From positions 186,001-250,000 of the forward strand of contig NZ_VOBN01000001.1 in assembly GCF_008370045.1 (NCBI RefSeq): a DNA stretch of 64,000 nucleotides, given 5' to 3'. The stretch's first letter is position 1. The number at the start of each line of letters is the position of its first letter. Source of the DNA: Pseudomonas sp. ANT_J12 (GTDB lineage: Bacteria > Pseudomonadota > Gammaproteobacteria > Pseudomonadales > Pseudomonadaceae). A program made the translations under genes and the position numbers. Shown here piece by piece: positions 7,915-16,365 of this stretch. The notes under the pieces were generated by a model that was not told the DNA's origin, did not search any database, and saw nothing but the letters and a program-made list of their open reading frames with translations.

Positions 7915-9319
7915 TAAAAAGGTCAAAATCCTCGCCACCCTCGGCCCGGCCACCGATGGCATCGATGACATTCGCGAACTGGTGCAGGCCGGGGTGAATA
8001 TCTTCCGCCTGAATTTCAGCCACGGCGATCACGCCGACCATGCCCAGCGCTATCAGTGGATTCGTGAAGTCGAGCGTCAGTTGAATTACCCGTTGGGGAT
8101 TCTGATGGACCTGCAAGGCCCGAAACTGCGGGTCGGCAAGTTTGCCGAGGGCAAGGTGCAACTGCATCGCGGCCAGGCCCTGCGCCTGGACCTCGATCCG
8201 ACCCCGGGCGATCAACGCCGGGTCAACCTGCCGCACCCGGAAATCATCGCCGCCCTTGAGCCGGGGATGGACCTGCTGCTGGACGACGGCAAACTGCGCC
8301 TGCGGGTCGTCACCCAGTACTCCGACGCGATCGATACCACGGTGCTGAATGGCGGTGAATTGTCGGATCGCAAAGGCGTGAACGTGCCGCAAGCGGTGCT
8401 CGACTTGAGCCCGCTGACTGCCAAGGATCGTCGCGATTTGAGCTTCGGTCTGGAGCTGGGCGTGGACTGGGTGGCGCTGTCGTTTGTGCAGCGCCCGGAG
8501 GACATCCGCGAAGCCCGTGCGCTGATCGGCGACAAGGCGTTCTTGATGGCGAAGATCGAGAAACCGTCGGCGGTCACTCAACTGCGGGAAATCGCCGAAT
8601 TGAGCGACGCGATCATGGTCGCTCGCGGGGATCTGGGCGTGGAAGTGCCGGCCGAAAGCGTGCCGCAGATTCAGAAAAACATCATCAGCATTTGCCGTCA
8701 GCTCGGTAAGCCGGTGGTGGTGGCGACGCAGATGCTGGAGTCGATGCGCTTCTCCCCGGCCCCGACCCGCGCCGAAGTCACCGACGTCGCCAACGCCGTG
8801 GCTGAAGGCGCGGACGCCGTGATGCTGTCGGCGGAAACCGCGTCCGGCGAGTACCCGCTGGAGGCGGTGCAGATGATGAGCAAGATCATTCGCCAGGTGG
8901 AAAACGGTCCGGACTATCAGACGCAACTGGACGTGAGCCGGCCGAAGGCTGAAGCCACGGTTTCCGATGCCATCAGCTGTGCGATTCGTCGCATCAGCAA
9001 CGTGCTGCCGGTGGCGGTGCTGGTGAACTACAGCGAGTCCGGGACCTCGAGTCTGCGGGCGGCGCGGGAGCGGCCGACGGTGCCGATCCTCAACCTGACG
9101 CCAAACCTGCAAACCGCGCGCCGCTTGACCGTGGCCTGGGGCGTGCACTCGGTGGTCAATGATCGGCTGCGCCAGGTGGACGAGGTGTGTTCGACGGCGC
9201 TGGAGATTGCCCAGGCCCAAGGCATGGCGCAGCGCGGGGATACGTTGTTGATCACCGCGGGTGTGCCGTTTGGGCAGCCAGGGTCGACTAATTCGTTGCG
9301 TATCGAGACGTTGATTTAA
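7904..9319 (+). CDS. pykF: pyruvate kinase
   Basis: A 471-residue pyruvate kinase converting PEP and ADP to pyruvate and ATP. Recognisable parts are KVKILATLGPATDG at the N-terminus, NIFRLNFSHG, MDLQGPKLRVG, the catalytic lysine in FLMAKIEKPSAV, MVARGDLGVEVP, and the signature VATQMLESM. The allosteric C-domain contains YSESGTSSLRAARERP. It starts inside the end of ttuD, which implies translational coupling and ties glycerate use to lower glycolysis. Whether it is the F- or A-type enzyme is not certain; the symbol follows its genomic neighbourhood. Confidence 0.95.
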   Translation: MTPDKKVKILATLGPATDGIDDIRELVQAGVNIFRLNFSHGDHADHAQRYQWIREVERQLNYPLGILMDLQGPKLRVGKFAEGKVQLHRGQALRLDLDPTPGDQRRVNLPHPEIIAALEPGMDLLLDDGKLRLRVVTQYSDAIDTTVLNGGELSDRKGVNVPQAVLDLSPLTAKDRRDLSFGLELGVDWVALSFVQRPEDIREARALIGDKAFLMAKIEKPSAVTQLREIAELSDAIMVARGDLGVEVPAESVPQIQKNIISICRQLGKPVVVATQMLESMRFSPAPTRAEVTDVANAVAEGADAVMLSAETASGEYPLEAVQMMSKIIRQVENGPDYQTQLDVSRPKAEATVSDAISCAIRRISNVLPVAVLVNYSESGTSSLRAARERPTVPILNLTPNLQTARRLTVAWGVHSVVNDRLRQVDEVCSTALEIAQAQGMAQRGDTLLITAGVPFGQPGSTNSLRIETLI

Positions 9320-9329
9320 CCCACACGAT

Positions 9330-9435
9330 GATCGTTCCCATGCTCTGCGTGGGAATGCAGCCCGGGACGCTCTGCGTCCCAAGAGCAGACGCAGAGCGTC
9401 CATTGAGGCATTCCCACGCAGAGCGTGGGAACGAT
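9330..9435. repeat. REP doublet, GTTCCCACGC family (after pykF)
   Basis: Inverted doublet, GATCGTTCCCATGCTCTGCG to GAGCGTGGGAACGATC, between pykF and the urea-channel gene. The central stem pairs GACGCTCTGCGTC with GACGCAGAGCGTC. Confidence 0.85.
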
Positions 9436-9454
9436 CTGTACTAAGACCCTTATC

Positions 9455-10369
9455 ATGCCTGCCAACCACTTCAACACCCACTGCCCCGACTGGGCCACGG
9501 CCCTGCTCAACGGCTTCAGTCAGATCTTCCTCCAGCGCCATCCGCTGTGCGGTCTGCTGTGTCTGTTGGCGATTCTTTTTACCGCACCCGCGCTGCTCGG
9601 CGGTGCGCTGCTGGGCGGGGTCGCCGGGTTGCTTACCGCGCAACGTCGCGGCTATGCCAAGGCTGATCGTCAGGCCGGGCTGTTCAGCTATAACGGCGTT
9701 CTGCTTGGCGTGCTGCTGAGCCTGTATTTCCCCTGGTCCGCGATGTTACCCCTGCTAATCATTGCCTGCGGCGGTCTGAGCGCGATGATTACGCAGCAGT
9801 GGCTCAAACGCGCGCGGGTCAGCCAATATCTGCCGGCCTACACCACCCCCTTTGTGGGAATGAGCTGGTTGCTGCTGTGCTTCGCCACACCGTCGACCAC
9901 GGCGCATTTGATCGAAATCAACACGCTGAACATGCTCGTGGCGCCCCTCAAAGGCCTCGGCCAGGTGATGTTCCTTGGTCATCCACTGGCCGGCGCGATG
10001 ATTGCCATGGGTTTGCTGATCGCTGATCGCCGCGCCTTCTGCTGGGCGTTGCTGGCGTCCGTCGCCGGCATGGGCTGGAGCCTGCTGCACCACGACTTCT
10101 ATAGCGCATTGCTCGGGCTCGGGAGCTATAACGCCGTACTCGCCGCCCTCGCCTTCAGTTCGCAGCGCCAGCGGTCGTGGCTGCCTGTGCTCGGTATTGC
10201 GTCAGCGCTGTGGCTGACGCCGGTGTTTGCCGCCATCGGTCTGCCCACGCTGACCGCGCCGTTCATCCTCGCCTGCTGGCTGGTCCGCGCCGCCACTCAA
10301 AAGCTCGGCAAAGCCACAGTCGCCCTTGAGCCTTGCGCTCCTGGGGAGAATCAACCTAGGCTTCGCTGA
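9455..10369 (+). CDS. urea channel/transporter family membrane protein
   Basis: A 304-residue polytopic membrane protein of the urea transporter (UT) family. The marks are the inner segment FSYNGVLLGVLLSLYF near residues 80-100 and its internal-repeat counterpart YNAVLAALAFSSQ, plus LLSLYFPW and TTPFVGMSWLLLC; about eight to ten hydrophobic segments alternate with small-residue stretches. UT proteins conduct urea passively. Start 9455 is used because the longer frame enters the REP element. No urease genes are in the window, so its physiological partner is unknown. Confidence 0.8.
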   Translation: MPANHFNTHCPDWATALLNGFSQIFLQRHPLCGLLCLLAILFTAPALLGGALLGGVAGLLTAQRRGYAKADRQAGLFSYNGVLLGVLLSLYFPWSAMLPLLIIACGGLSAMITQQWLKRARVSQYLPAYTTPFVGMSWLLLCFATPSTTAHLIEINTLNMLVAPLKGLGQVMFLGHPLAGAMIAMGLLIADRRAFCWALLASVAGMGWSLLHHDFYSALLGLGSYNAVLAALAFSSQRQRSWLPVLGIASALWLTPVFAAIGLPTLTAPFILACWLVRAATQKLGKATVALEPCAPGENQPRLR

Positions 10370-10390
10370 TTCTCGGTTCAGGCGTTATCC

Positions 10391-11215
10391 ATGGACATCA
10401 GCAAAAACTGGCGTGAAGAGCTTTACGTCATGGTTTTCCAGAGCGACACCAAGGCTGGGCGGCGCTTCGACGGCATCTTGCTGTTGATCATCCTCGCCAG
10501 CATCGTGATCGTGATGCTCGACAGTATCGACGCGATCCACCAGAACTACGCCGACGTGCTGGCGTACATCGAGTGGGGCTTCACGGTTATTTTCGCCATC
10601 GAATACGGCCTGCGCCTGTACTGCTCGCCCAAGCCGTTGCGCTATGCGTTCAGCTTCTATGGCTTGGTGGATTTGCTGGCGATTGTGCCCGGCATTCTCG
10701 CGCTGTATTACGCCGATGCGCAGTACCTGCTGATCATCCGGATCATTCGGATGTTGCGGATTTTCCGCGTACTCAAGCTCAGCCCCTACCTCAAGCAAGC
10801 CAACTATCTGATGTCGGCGCTGCGCGGCAGCAAGCAGAAGATCGTGGTGTTCCTGGTCAGCGTCTGCACCCTGGTGACGGTGTTCGGCACGTTGATGTAC
10901 GTGATCGAAGGCCCGGAACACGGCTTCACCAGCATTCCCAAAGGCATCTATTGGGCTATCGTGACGCTGACCACCGTGGGCTTCGGCGACATCGTGCCCA
11001 AGACCCCGCTGGGCCAGGTGATTTCGTCGCTGGTGATGATCACCGGTTACTCGATCATCGCCGTACCGACGGGGATTTTCACCGCCGAACTGGCCAACGC
11101 CATGCGCGGCGAACAGCTGCAACACGACTGCCCGGTGTGCAAGAAAAACAGCCACGAACATGGCGCGGCGTTTTGCTCGCGGTGTGGCAATCAGCTGTTT
11201 AAGAAAATGGAATAA
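10391..11215 (+). CDS. voltage-gated-type potassium channel with C-terminal zinc ribbon
   Basis: A 274-residue six-helix channel. S1-S3 fill residues 25-108. S4 is arginine-rich (LLIIRIIRMLRIFRVLKL, about 113-130), and the pore filter TTVGFGD is at about 194-200, followed by S6. No cyclic-nucleotide or RCK domain follows. Instead, a short tail carries two CxxC pairs (C247/C250 and C262/C265) that should form a zinc ribbon. This architecture indicates a homotetrameric inner-membrane K+ channel with voltage sensing. It stands between the urea channel and the sulfate-binding protein. Confidence 0.9.
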   Translation: MDISKNWREELYVMVFQSDTKAGRRFDGILLLIILASIVIVMLDSIDAIHQNYADVLAYIEWGFTVIFAIEYGLRLYCSPKPLRYAFSFYGLVDLLAIVPGILALYYADAQYLLIIRIIRMLRIFRVLKLSPYLKQANYLMSALRGSKQKIVVFLVSVCTLVTVFGTLMYVIEGPEHGFTSIPKGIYWAIVTLTTVGFGDIVPKTPLGQVISSLVMITGYSIIAVPTGIFTAELANAMRGEQLQHDCPVCKKNSHEHGAAFCSRCGNQLFKKME

Positions 11216-11320
11216 GCAAAGTGCTTTTTAATCTTTAAAGGCCTATGTAAGCCCGGCTATAGTCGCTGGCAAATGGCCTCACTTTTAATAAGAACATCTA
11301 TTTAGAACAAGGAATGCGCA

Positions 11321-12316
11321 GTGAAAAAACTCTTTGGCGCCTCACTTCTGGCCGCAGGCCTGGCCCTGACCAGCGTGGCTCAGGCCGCACCGACCCTGCT
11401 CAACGTTTCCTACGACGTGATGCGCGATTTCTATAAGGACTACAACACTGCGTTCCAGAAACACTGGCAAGCCGAGCACAACGAAAACATCACCCTGCAG
11501 ATGTCCTTCGGCGGCTCCAGCAAACAGGCGCGTTCGGTGATCGACGGCCTGCCGGCTGATGTCATCACCATGAACATGGCCACCGACATCAACGCCCTGG
11601 CGGACAACGGCAAACTGATCCCGGACAACTGGGTCACGCGCCTGCCGAACAACAGCGCGCCGTTCACCTCGGCCACCGTCTTCATCGTGCGCAAAGGCAA
11701 CCCGAAAGCCCTGAAAGACTGGCCCGACCTGCTCAAGGACGGCGTCCAGGTGATCGTGCCCAACCCGAAAACCTCGGGCAACGGCCGCTACACCTACCTC
11801 TCGGCCTGGGGCTATGTGCTGAAAAACGGCGGCGACGAAAACAAGGCCAAAGCCTTCGTCGGCAAACTGTTCAAACAAGCGCCGGTACTCGATACCGGTG
11901 GCCGCGCCGCCACCACCACCTTCATGACCAACCAGATCGGCGACGTGCTGGTGACCTTCGAGAACGAAGCGGAAATGATTGCCCGCGAGTTTGGTCGCGA
12001 CCAGTTTGAAGTGATCTACCCGAGCGTTTCGGCTGAGGCGGAGCCGCCGGTGTCTGTCGTCGATAAAGTCGTCGACAAGAAAGGCTCCCGCGCCGCGGCT
12101 GAGGAATACCTGAAGTACCTGTGGTCGCCGGAAGGCCAGGAGATTGCGGCGGCTAACTACCTGCGTCCGCGGGACCCGGCGGTGTTGGCCAAGTACACCG
12201 ATCGCTTCCCGAAGGTTGATTTCCTCTCGGTAGAGAAGACCTTTGGCGACTGGCGCACCGTGCAAAAGACCCACTTCAATGATGGCGGGATCTTTGATCA
12301 GATTTATGCGCAGTAA
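11321..12316 (+). CDS. sulfate/thiosulfate ABC transporter substrate-binding protein
   Basis: A 331-residue periplasmic binding protein with a signal peptide (KKLFGASLLAAGLALTSVAQA). It matches the CysP/Sbp family: LLNVSYDVMRDFYKDYN, FGGSSKQARSVIDGL, DVITMNMATDIN, and NPKTSGNGRYTYLSAWGY. It binds sulfate or thiosulfate for a CysUWA-type importer. No permease or ATPase gene is adjacent, so it must share the membrane complex with components encoded elsewhere. It ends 17 bases before a strong terminator. Confidence 0.92.
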   Translation: MKKLFGASLLAAGLALTSVAQAAPTLLNVSYDVMRDFYKDYNTAFQKHWQAEHNENITLQMSFGGSSKQARSVIDGLPADVITMNMATDINALADNGKLIPDNWVTRLPNNSAPFTSATVFIVRKGNPKALKDWPDLLKDGVQVIVPNPKTSGNGRYTYLSAWGYVLKNGGDENKAKAFVGKLFKQAPVLDTGGRAATTTFMTNQIGDVLVTFENEAEMIAREFGRDQFEVIYPSVSAEAEPPVSVVDKVVDKKGSRAAAEEYLKYLWSPEGQEIAAANYLRPRDPAVLAKYTDRFPKVDFLSVEKTFGDWRTVQKTHFNDGGIFDQIYAQ

Positions 12317-12332
12317 GGCCTAGGCAACCATG

Positions 12333-12364
12333 AAAAAGGCGACCTGCAGAGGTCGCCTTTTTTG
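12333..12364 (+). terminator. rho-independent terminator
   Basis: Stem AAAAAGGCGACCT/AGGTCGCCTTTTTT with a 4-base loop and a T-run, directly after the sulfate-binding protein gene. It would also work weakly in the opposite direction for the convergent gene at 12528. Confidence 0.9.
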
Positions 12365-12411
12365 TGCTCGCTGTATCACCCAAACCCACGGCACGACGGC
12401 GATCCCCCGTT

Positions 12412-12515
12412 GATCGTTCCCACGCTCTGCGTGGGAATGCAGCCCGGGACGCTCCGCGTCCCAAGCGGACGCGGAGCGTCCATTGAGGCATTCCCACGCG
12501 GAACATGGGAACGAA
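12412..12515. repeat. REP doublet, GTTCCCACGC family
   Basis: Inverted doublet in the convergent gap between the sulfate-binding protein and the DUF5666-like gene. It is almost the same sequence as the copy at 9330 apart from a few substitutions in the stems. Confidence 0.85.
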
Positions 12516-12527
12516 CGGTTGGGGTCA

Positions 12528-13157
12528 TTACATCGGCGGGGCCACGCCATCCTTGCCGGCGGAGATGGATTGCGCCGTCAGCGTCCCGTCCGCGCTCTGG
12601 GTCACGAACGTCACGATCTTCACTCCGACCTTGAGCAGGCTGCGATCCCCCGGCATCAGGTTCACGATCGGCACGTCCTCCGGCACCAAAATCTTCTGCT
12701 GGCCGCCTTTGTAATTAACGGTCAGGGTCCTGCCGTTGCTGACCACCAGATCACCCACGCTGCCATTGGTCATGCTGCTGCCCTTGGCCAAGTCGAAGGG
12801 CCGATGGCCGTCGCCGCTGCCGGCCAGTTCCGGCGGAAAGACGTGGACTTCCAGAGCCTTGAGCGTGCCGTCATCCTGGGGAATCGCCGCCGAGCCGATG
12901 TAGCTGCCGGGTTTGATGTCTTCGATATTGGCCAGGGTGACCGCGCGGACTTTGGTGTCCTGGGTCAGTTTGATCACCACGTTTTCGCCGCTGTTGGCAT
13001 GGACCTTCAAGCTGTCGGCGCTGACCCCGGTGATCTCGCCGCGCACGCCGATGCGCGTGCCTGGCGCTTCGGCCGCCATGGCGGTGGTTGCCGTGAACAA
13101 GCTGATCAAGGTAACCACCGATGCACCGCGAATCAGGTGACGAAACATCGCATTCAT
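12528..13157 (-). CDS. periplasmic DUF5666-like protein, unknown function
   Basis: A 209-residue protein with a signal peptide ending near TATTAMAAEA. The mature part is beta-rich, with two similar modules: VRGEITGVSADSLKVHANSGE and TLTVNYKGGQQKILVPEDVPI. Each is followed by a GSYIG or GVKIV strand, which suggests paired OB-like domains as in DUF5666 proteins. AGGAAGG precedes the ATG. The cytoplasmic or metal partner is unknown. It is convergent with the sulfate-binding protein gene and divergent from the MFS gene. I cannot assign a function. Confidence 0.7.
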   Translation of the reverse strand: MNAMFRHLIRGASVVTLISLFTATTAMAAEAPGTRIGVRGEITGVSADSLKVHANSGENVVIKLTQDTKVRAVTLANIEDIKPGSYIGSAAIPQDDGTLKALEVHVFPPELAGSGDGHRPFDLAKGSSMTNGSVGDLVVSNGRTLTVNYKGGQQKILVPEDVPIVNLMPGDRSLLKVGVKIVTFVTQSADGTLTAQSISAGKDGVAPPM

Positions 13158-13391
13158 GGAAGTGCCTTCCTGTTATGAAACGTGAAGAGAGAACATAAGC
13201 ACGCTATCGAACAAGATGTAAGTGAATGTATCATCAGACCTCAATGTTTTGACGACAGGTCCACCGAAGGACAGCACATGCGTCCATCACTCATTCCGCA
13301 ATGGAATGATTACTATCACTCCAACCTCTCTTCCGCAGTATGGGTCAGCCCTTTAGCCTTCGCGCATTCCTCCTGTTTAGCGAGACACGTT

Positions 13392-14597
13392 ATGAACCCA
13401 GCAACTCAGACGCCCCACGGCGCCGTGACAATGACCAAAGGCATGGTGATGTTGTTCGCCTTCTGCTGCGGCGCCATTGTCGCCAACATCTACTATGCCC
13501 AACCGATCATCGGCCTGATCGCACCGGACATCGGCCTGACCAGCACCATGGCCAGTTTCATCGTTTCGCTGACCCAGATCGGCTATGCGCTGGGCCTGTT
13601 TTTCCTGGTGCCGCTGGGTGATCTGCTGGAGAACCGCAAGCTGATGATCATCACCACTCTGGTGGCGATTGCCAGCCTGCTCGGCGCGGCGTTTACCGAT
13701 CAGCCGAATGTGTTCCTGCTGATCTCGTTGCTGGTGGGTTTCAGTTCGGTGTCGGTGCAGATCCTTATTCCATTGGCCGCCCATCTGGCGCCGGAAGAAT
13801 CCCGCGGCCGGGTGGTCGGCGGGATCATGGGCGGTTTGCTGTTGGGTATCCTGCTGGCGCGGCCAGTGTCCAGCGTGGTGGCGGACCACTTCGGCTGGCG
13901 GGCGATGTTCATGATTGCGGCGGCGTTGATGGCGGCGATCAGCATCGTGCTGGCGTTGACAATCCCCAAGCGTCAGCCTGATCACAGTGCCTCTTATGGC
14001 CAGTTGCTTGGCTCGTTGTGGACGTTGCTGCGTCAACAACCGGTGCTGCGCCAGCGTGCGTTCTACCAGGGTTGCATGTTCGCCACCTTCAGCCTGTTCT
14101 GGACCGCCGTACCGCTGGAACTGGCGCGCAATCATGGCCTGAGCCAGACCCAGATAGCGATCTTCGCCCTGGTCGGCGCCATCGGTGCCATCGCCGCGCC
14201 CATCGCCGGTCGCCTGGCCGATGCCGGCCACACACGCATCGCCTCGCTGCTGGCCCTGGTGTTCGCCAGCCTGAGCTTCCTGCCGGCGTTCATCCACCCG
14301 ATCTACAGCGTCATCGGCCTGGCCGTCACCGGCGTGGTGCTCGATTTCTGCGTACAAATGAACATGGTCCTCGGCCAACGCGCGGTCTACGCCCTCGACG
14401 CCAAAAGCCGCAGCCGCTTGAATGCGCTGTACATGACCAGCATCTTCATCGGCGGCGCGTTTGGTTCGTCGGTGGCCAGTGCGGTGTATGAACACGGCGG
14501 CTGGTTGTGGATCGTGATTGTGGGCAGTGCGTTTCCGCTGTTGGCGTTGGTGCGGTTTTTGAGTGTTTCGCGCGTCGCAGAGCCCGTGACGGCCTGA
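13392..14597 (+). CDS. MFS transporter (DHA1-type, 12 TM)
   Basis: A 401-residue major facilitator protein with about twelve hydrophobic segments. The opening FAFCCGAIVANIYYAQPIIGLI and the loop motif PLGDLLENRKLM (GDxxxRR/K-like motif A) are typical of the DHA1 family, near the YnfM/YhhS-like exporters. AGRLADAGHTR repeats motif A in the second half. Start 13392 is chosen because the protein aligns from there; the upstream frame (from 13182) is non-membrane sequence. The ribosome-binding site is weak. The substrate is unknown. The 234-base gap before it shows no convincing feature. Confidence 0.88.
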   Translation: MNPATQTPHGAVTMTKGMVMLFAFCCGAIVANIYYAQPIIGLIAPDIGLTSTMASFIVSLTQIGYALGLFFLVPLGDLLENRKLMIITTLVAIASLLGAAFTDQPNVFLLISLLVGFSSVSVQILIPLAAHLAPEESRGRVVGGIMGGLLLGILLARPVSSVVADHFGWRAMFMIAAALMAAISIVLALTIPKRQPDHSASYGQLLGSLWTLLRQQPVLRQRAFYQGCMFATFSLFWTAVPLELARNHGLSQTQIAIFALVGAIGAIAAPIAGRLADAGHTRIASLLALVFASLSFLPAFIHPIYSVIGLAVTGVVLDFCVQMNMVLGQRAVYALDAKSRSRLNALYMTSIFIGGAFGSSVASAVYEHGGWLWIVIVGSAFPLLALVRFLSVSRVAEPVTA

Positions 14598-14627
14598 TCG
14601 AGACCGCTATCGACGCAGCGGGCGTGG

Positions 14628-15467
14628 ATGTTTATCCTCACGCCCACTCAGGTGCTTGCAATCATCGAGGCACACATGGAGCTGCCGCCGAACAGCGCAA
14701 TCAAGGAAGACTTCCCCCTCATGTCTTCAAAAAACCCTGAGCGTCTGCGACGCCAGCGCAAGGCGTTGCGCGATAAAGAACGCAAAGCCAACCCTCCTCC
14801 CGTGGCTGAAACCGACTTCACGCAAGTTATCGCCGAACTGAAGGAAGAACAGCGAACCCGGCACGAGAGTCGTTTTGCCACCAACTTTGTGGTGTGGACG
14901 TTGGCAGTGGTGTTCTACGCCATCGTCATGCTGGTGATGATCTACAACCCGGGAATCTGGCTTGGTAACCAGAGCTGGGCCTGGAAGATTGGCAAATACT
15001 TTCTGCCGATGATGACCTGGCCTTATCTGCTGAACTTGTTGTTTTCCAGAGTTGGGGTGGTGCGCGCCTGGGGCCTGTCCGTTCTCGCCAGTTGCATATG
15101 GTGGTTCGGCTGCCTGTTTCTGCAGTTCGGCGAGAAGGCGGTGGTGATGTACAACGAAGCGTCGCCACCGCAGACCGTTACAGCGTGCATAGACTCCATC
15201 AGGAGAACCTATTCCTTCGACTTTATGAGCACCCGGCAAAGGAACAAGCCAACCCCGGGCATCCCCTACACAACCTTTCGCCTCAGCCCTCAGAACAGCA
15301 GCATCAGCCCGCTCACCAGTGCAGACACACGGGGACATGTTGACGAGTCCTACACCGGCGAAGTTGAAATAGCCCTGAGTCAAAGTGCACTGGGAACGTC
15401 AATCAGGGAGCTCATCAGCCACCATGGCATGACTGACCTTTGCAGACCTCCCGATCAAGCGCGATGA
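14628..15467 (+). CDS. unrecognised membrane protein
   Basis: Up to 279 residues; alternative starts at 14676 and 14721 (AAGGA at 14703-14707) are possible. A basic, charged N-terminal region (LRRQRKALRDKERKA, then a helical EELKEEQRTRHESR-like stretch) precedes three hydrophobic segments (FVVWTLAVVFYAIVMLVMIY, the YFLPMMTWPYLLNLLF region and SVLASCIWWFGCLFL). A polar 110-residue tail follows, with CIDSIRRTYSFDF and many serines and threonines. I recognise no family. It lies in a region of transferred-looking genes, 30 bp after the MFS gene. Confidence 0.55.
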   Translation: MFILTPTQVLAIIEAHMELPPNSAIKEDFPLMSSKNPERLRRQRKALRDKERKANPPPVAETDFTQVIAELKEEQRTRHESRFATNFVVWTLAVVFYAIVMLVMIYNPGIWLGNQSWAWKIGKYFLPMMTWPYLLNLLFSRVGVVRAWGLSVLASCIWWFGCLFLQFGEKAVVMYNEASPPQTVTACIDSIRRTYSFDFMSTRQRNKPTPGIPYTTFRLSPQNSSISPLTSADTRGHVDESYTGEVEIALSQSALGTSIRELISHHGMTDLCRPPDQAR

Positions 15468-15526
15468 CACGTTGATCGCTTACGGGCATGCCCTTCGCCG
15501 GCTTGCCCGTGAACATGTTGTTTCAT

Positions 15527-15931
15527 TCAATGCCGAACCAATTTTTCCATCGCCGCATCCGCCAAAAAGGAGGAGCGGCTTTTGATGTTATGTTCCCGCA
15601 CATAGCGGTCGATACGCTGGATGACATAGCCGGGCAATGTCACGTTGACCTTCTCGGTTTTGCCCATGTAAGGCGCAATGTCCAGTTCCAGCATTCCCCA
15701 GCCCATATCAGCAAACTCGGGATTGCCACGGTGTGCGGCCGCTGAAGTCGGCATAGGAATCGGCTCTCCGTCAGCCGCAATTTCCTGCAGCATTATGTGA
15801 GCAACCTCGATTGCAGCGTTATAGGCGTCTTCAAACGAATCCCCGGCAGTGACAGCGCCCGGAATATCGGGGATCTGAATACCGATGGCGGTGTTCTCGT
15901 CGCCCCACTCGATACAGATGGGATATTGCAT
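15527..15931 (-). CDS. hicB: HicB-family antitoxin
   Basis: A 134-residue type II antitoxin. The N-terminal HicB fold (MQYPICIEWGDENTAIGIQI, PDIPGAVTAGDSFEDAYNAA) degenerates an RNase-H-like shape that covers the toxin. The C-terminal 40 residues form a ribbon-helix-helix DNA-binding domain (KVNVTLPGYVIQRIDRYVRE). The start at 15931 shares its A with the stop of hicA in a TAATG junction, so translation is coupled. HicB should bind the palindrome at 16175-16188 and repress the operon (inference). Confidence 0.88.
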   Translation of the reverse strand: MQYPICIEWGDENTAIGIQIPDIPGAVTAGDSFEDAYNAAIEVAHIMLQEIAADGEPIPMPTSAAAHRGNPEFADMGWGMLELDIAPYMGKTEKVNVTLPGYVIQRIDRYVREHNIKSRSSFLADAAMEKLVRH

Positions 15932-16143
15932 TATGGATCTCCTGTGTAACTGGCAGGCGGGCAATACAGCCCGGCTCGCCTCCTGATGCTTTTAACCGTC
16001 CCGATCGGTAAATCCTTTTTCGGGTGCGGGACGGGGATCGTGTATGGGTTGTAACGGTGAATGAAGATGTGATGACTGCCGGTGACCCGGTCCAGTGTCC
16101 AGCCCGCCTCCTCCAGCTCCTTGATCAATAGCCTGCTTTGCAC
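15931..16143 (-). CDS. hicA: HicA-family mRNA interferase toxin
   Basis: A 70-residue RNA-cleaving toxin with a dsRBD-like fold. VQSRLLIKELEEAGWTLDRV is followed by the catalytic histidine segment GSHHIFIH and the PHPKKDLPIGTVKSIRRRAG tail that defines the family. GTG at 16143 is chosen as start: AAGGAGG lies 6 bases upstream and the family begins here. A longer frame to 16167 lacks a ribosome-binding site. It is followed directly by hicB. Confidence 0.87.
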   Translation of the reverse strand: MQSRLLIKELEEAGWTLDRVTGSHHIFIHRYNPYTIPVPHPKKDLPIGTVKSIRRRAGLYCPPASYTGDP

Positions 16144-16170
16144 CACCAGCCTCCTTGCTCCGGCCAAACA

Positions 16171-16199
16171 AAAGTAACTCTAGAGTTATCTTTATTCAA
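16171..16199 (-). promoter_or_regulatory. hicAB promoter with embedded operator
   Basis: On the minus strand TTGAAT (16199-16194) and TACTTT (16176-16171) are 17 bases apart. The spacer is mostly occupied by a perfect 14-bp palindrome, TAACTCTAGAGTTA (16175-16188). A repressor bound there, probably HicB, would exclude RNA polymerase. Confidence 0.65.
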
Positions 16200-16365
16200 G
16201 CATGAAAACTGGAAGCACGACGTTCGGTTGTTTTACAGCGTGTGATTCGAGACACGACATTCCCCCCAAGAATGAATCCTATGCCCCCCACCCACGTTCC
16301 CCGCGGCCCCGTCCAAGGTCACCATTGATCCCAGCCAACCGGCTTCCTCTTCAAGGATTACGATC

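Noticed and set aside
13377-14495. 372-residue open frame opposite the MFS gene
   Set aside because: Composition is His/Gln/Arg-rich, as expected for the complement of membrane-protein codons.
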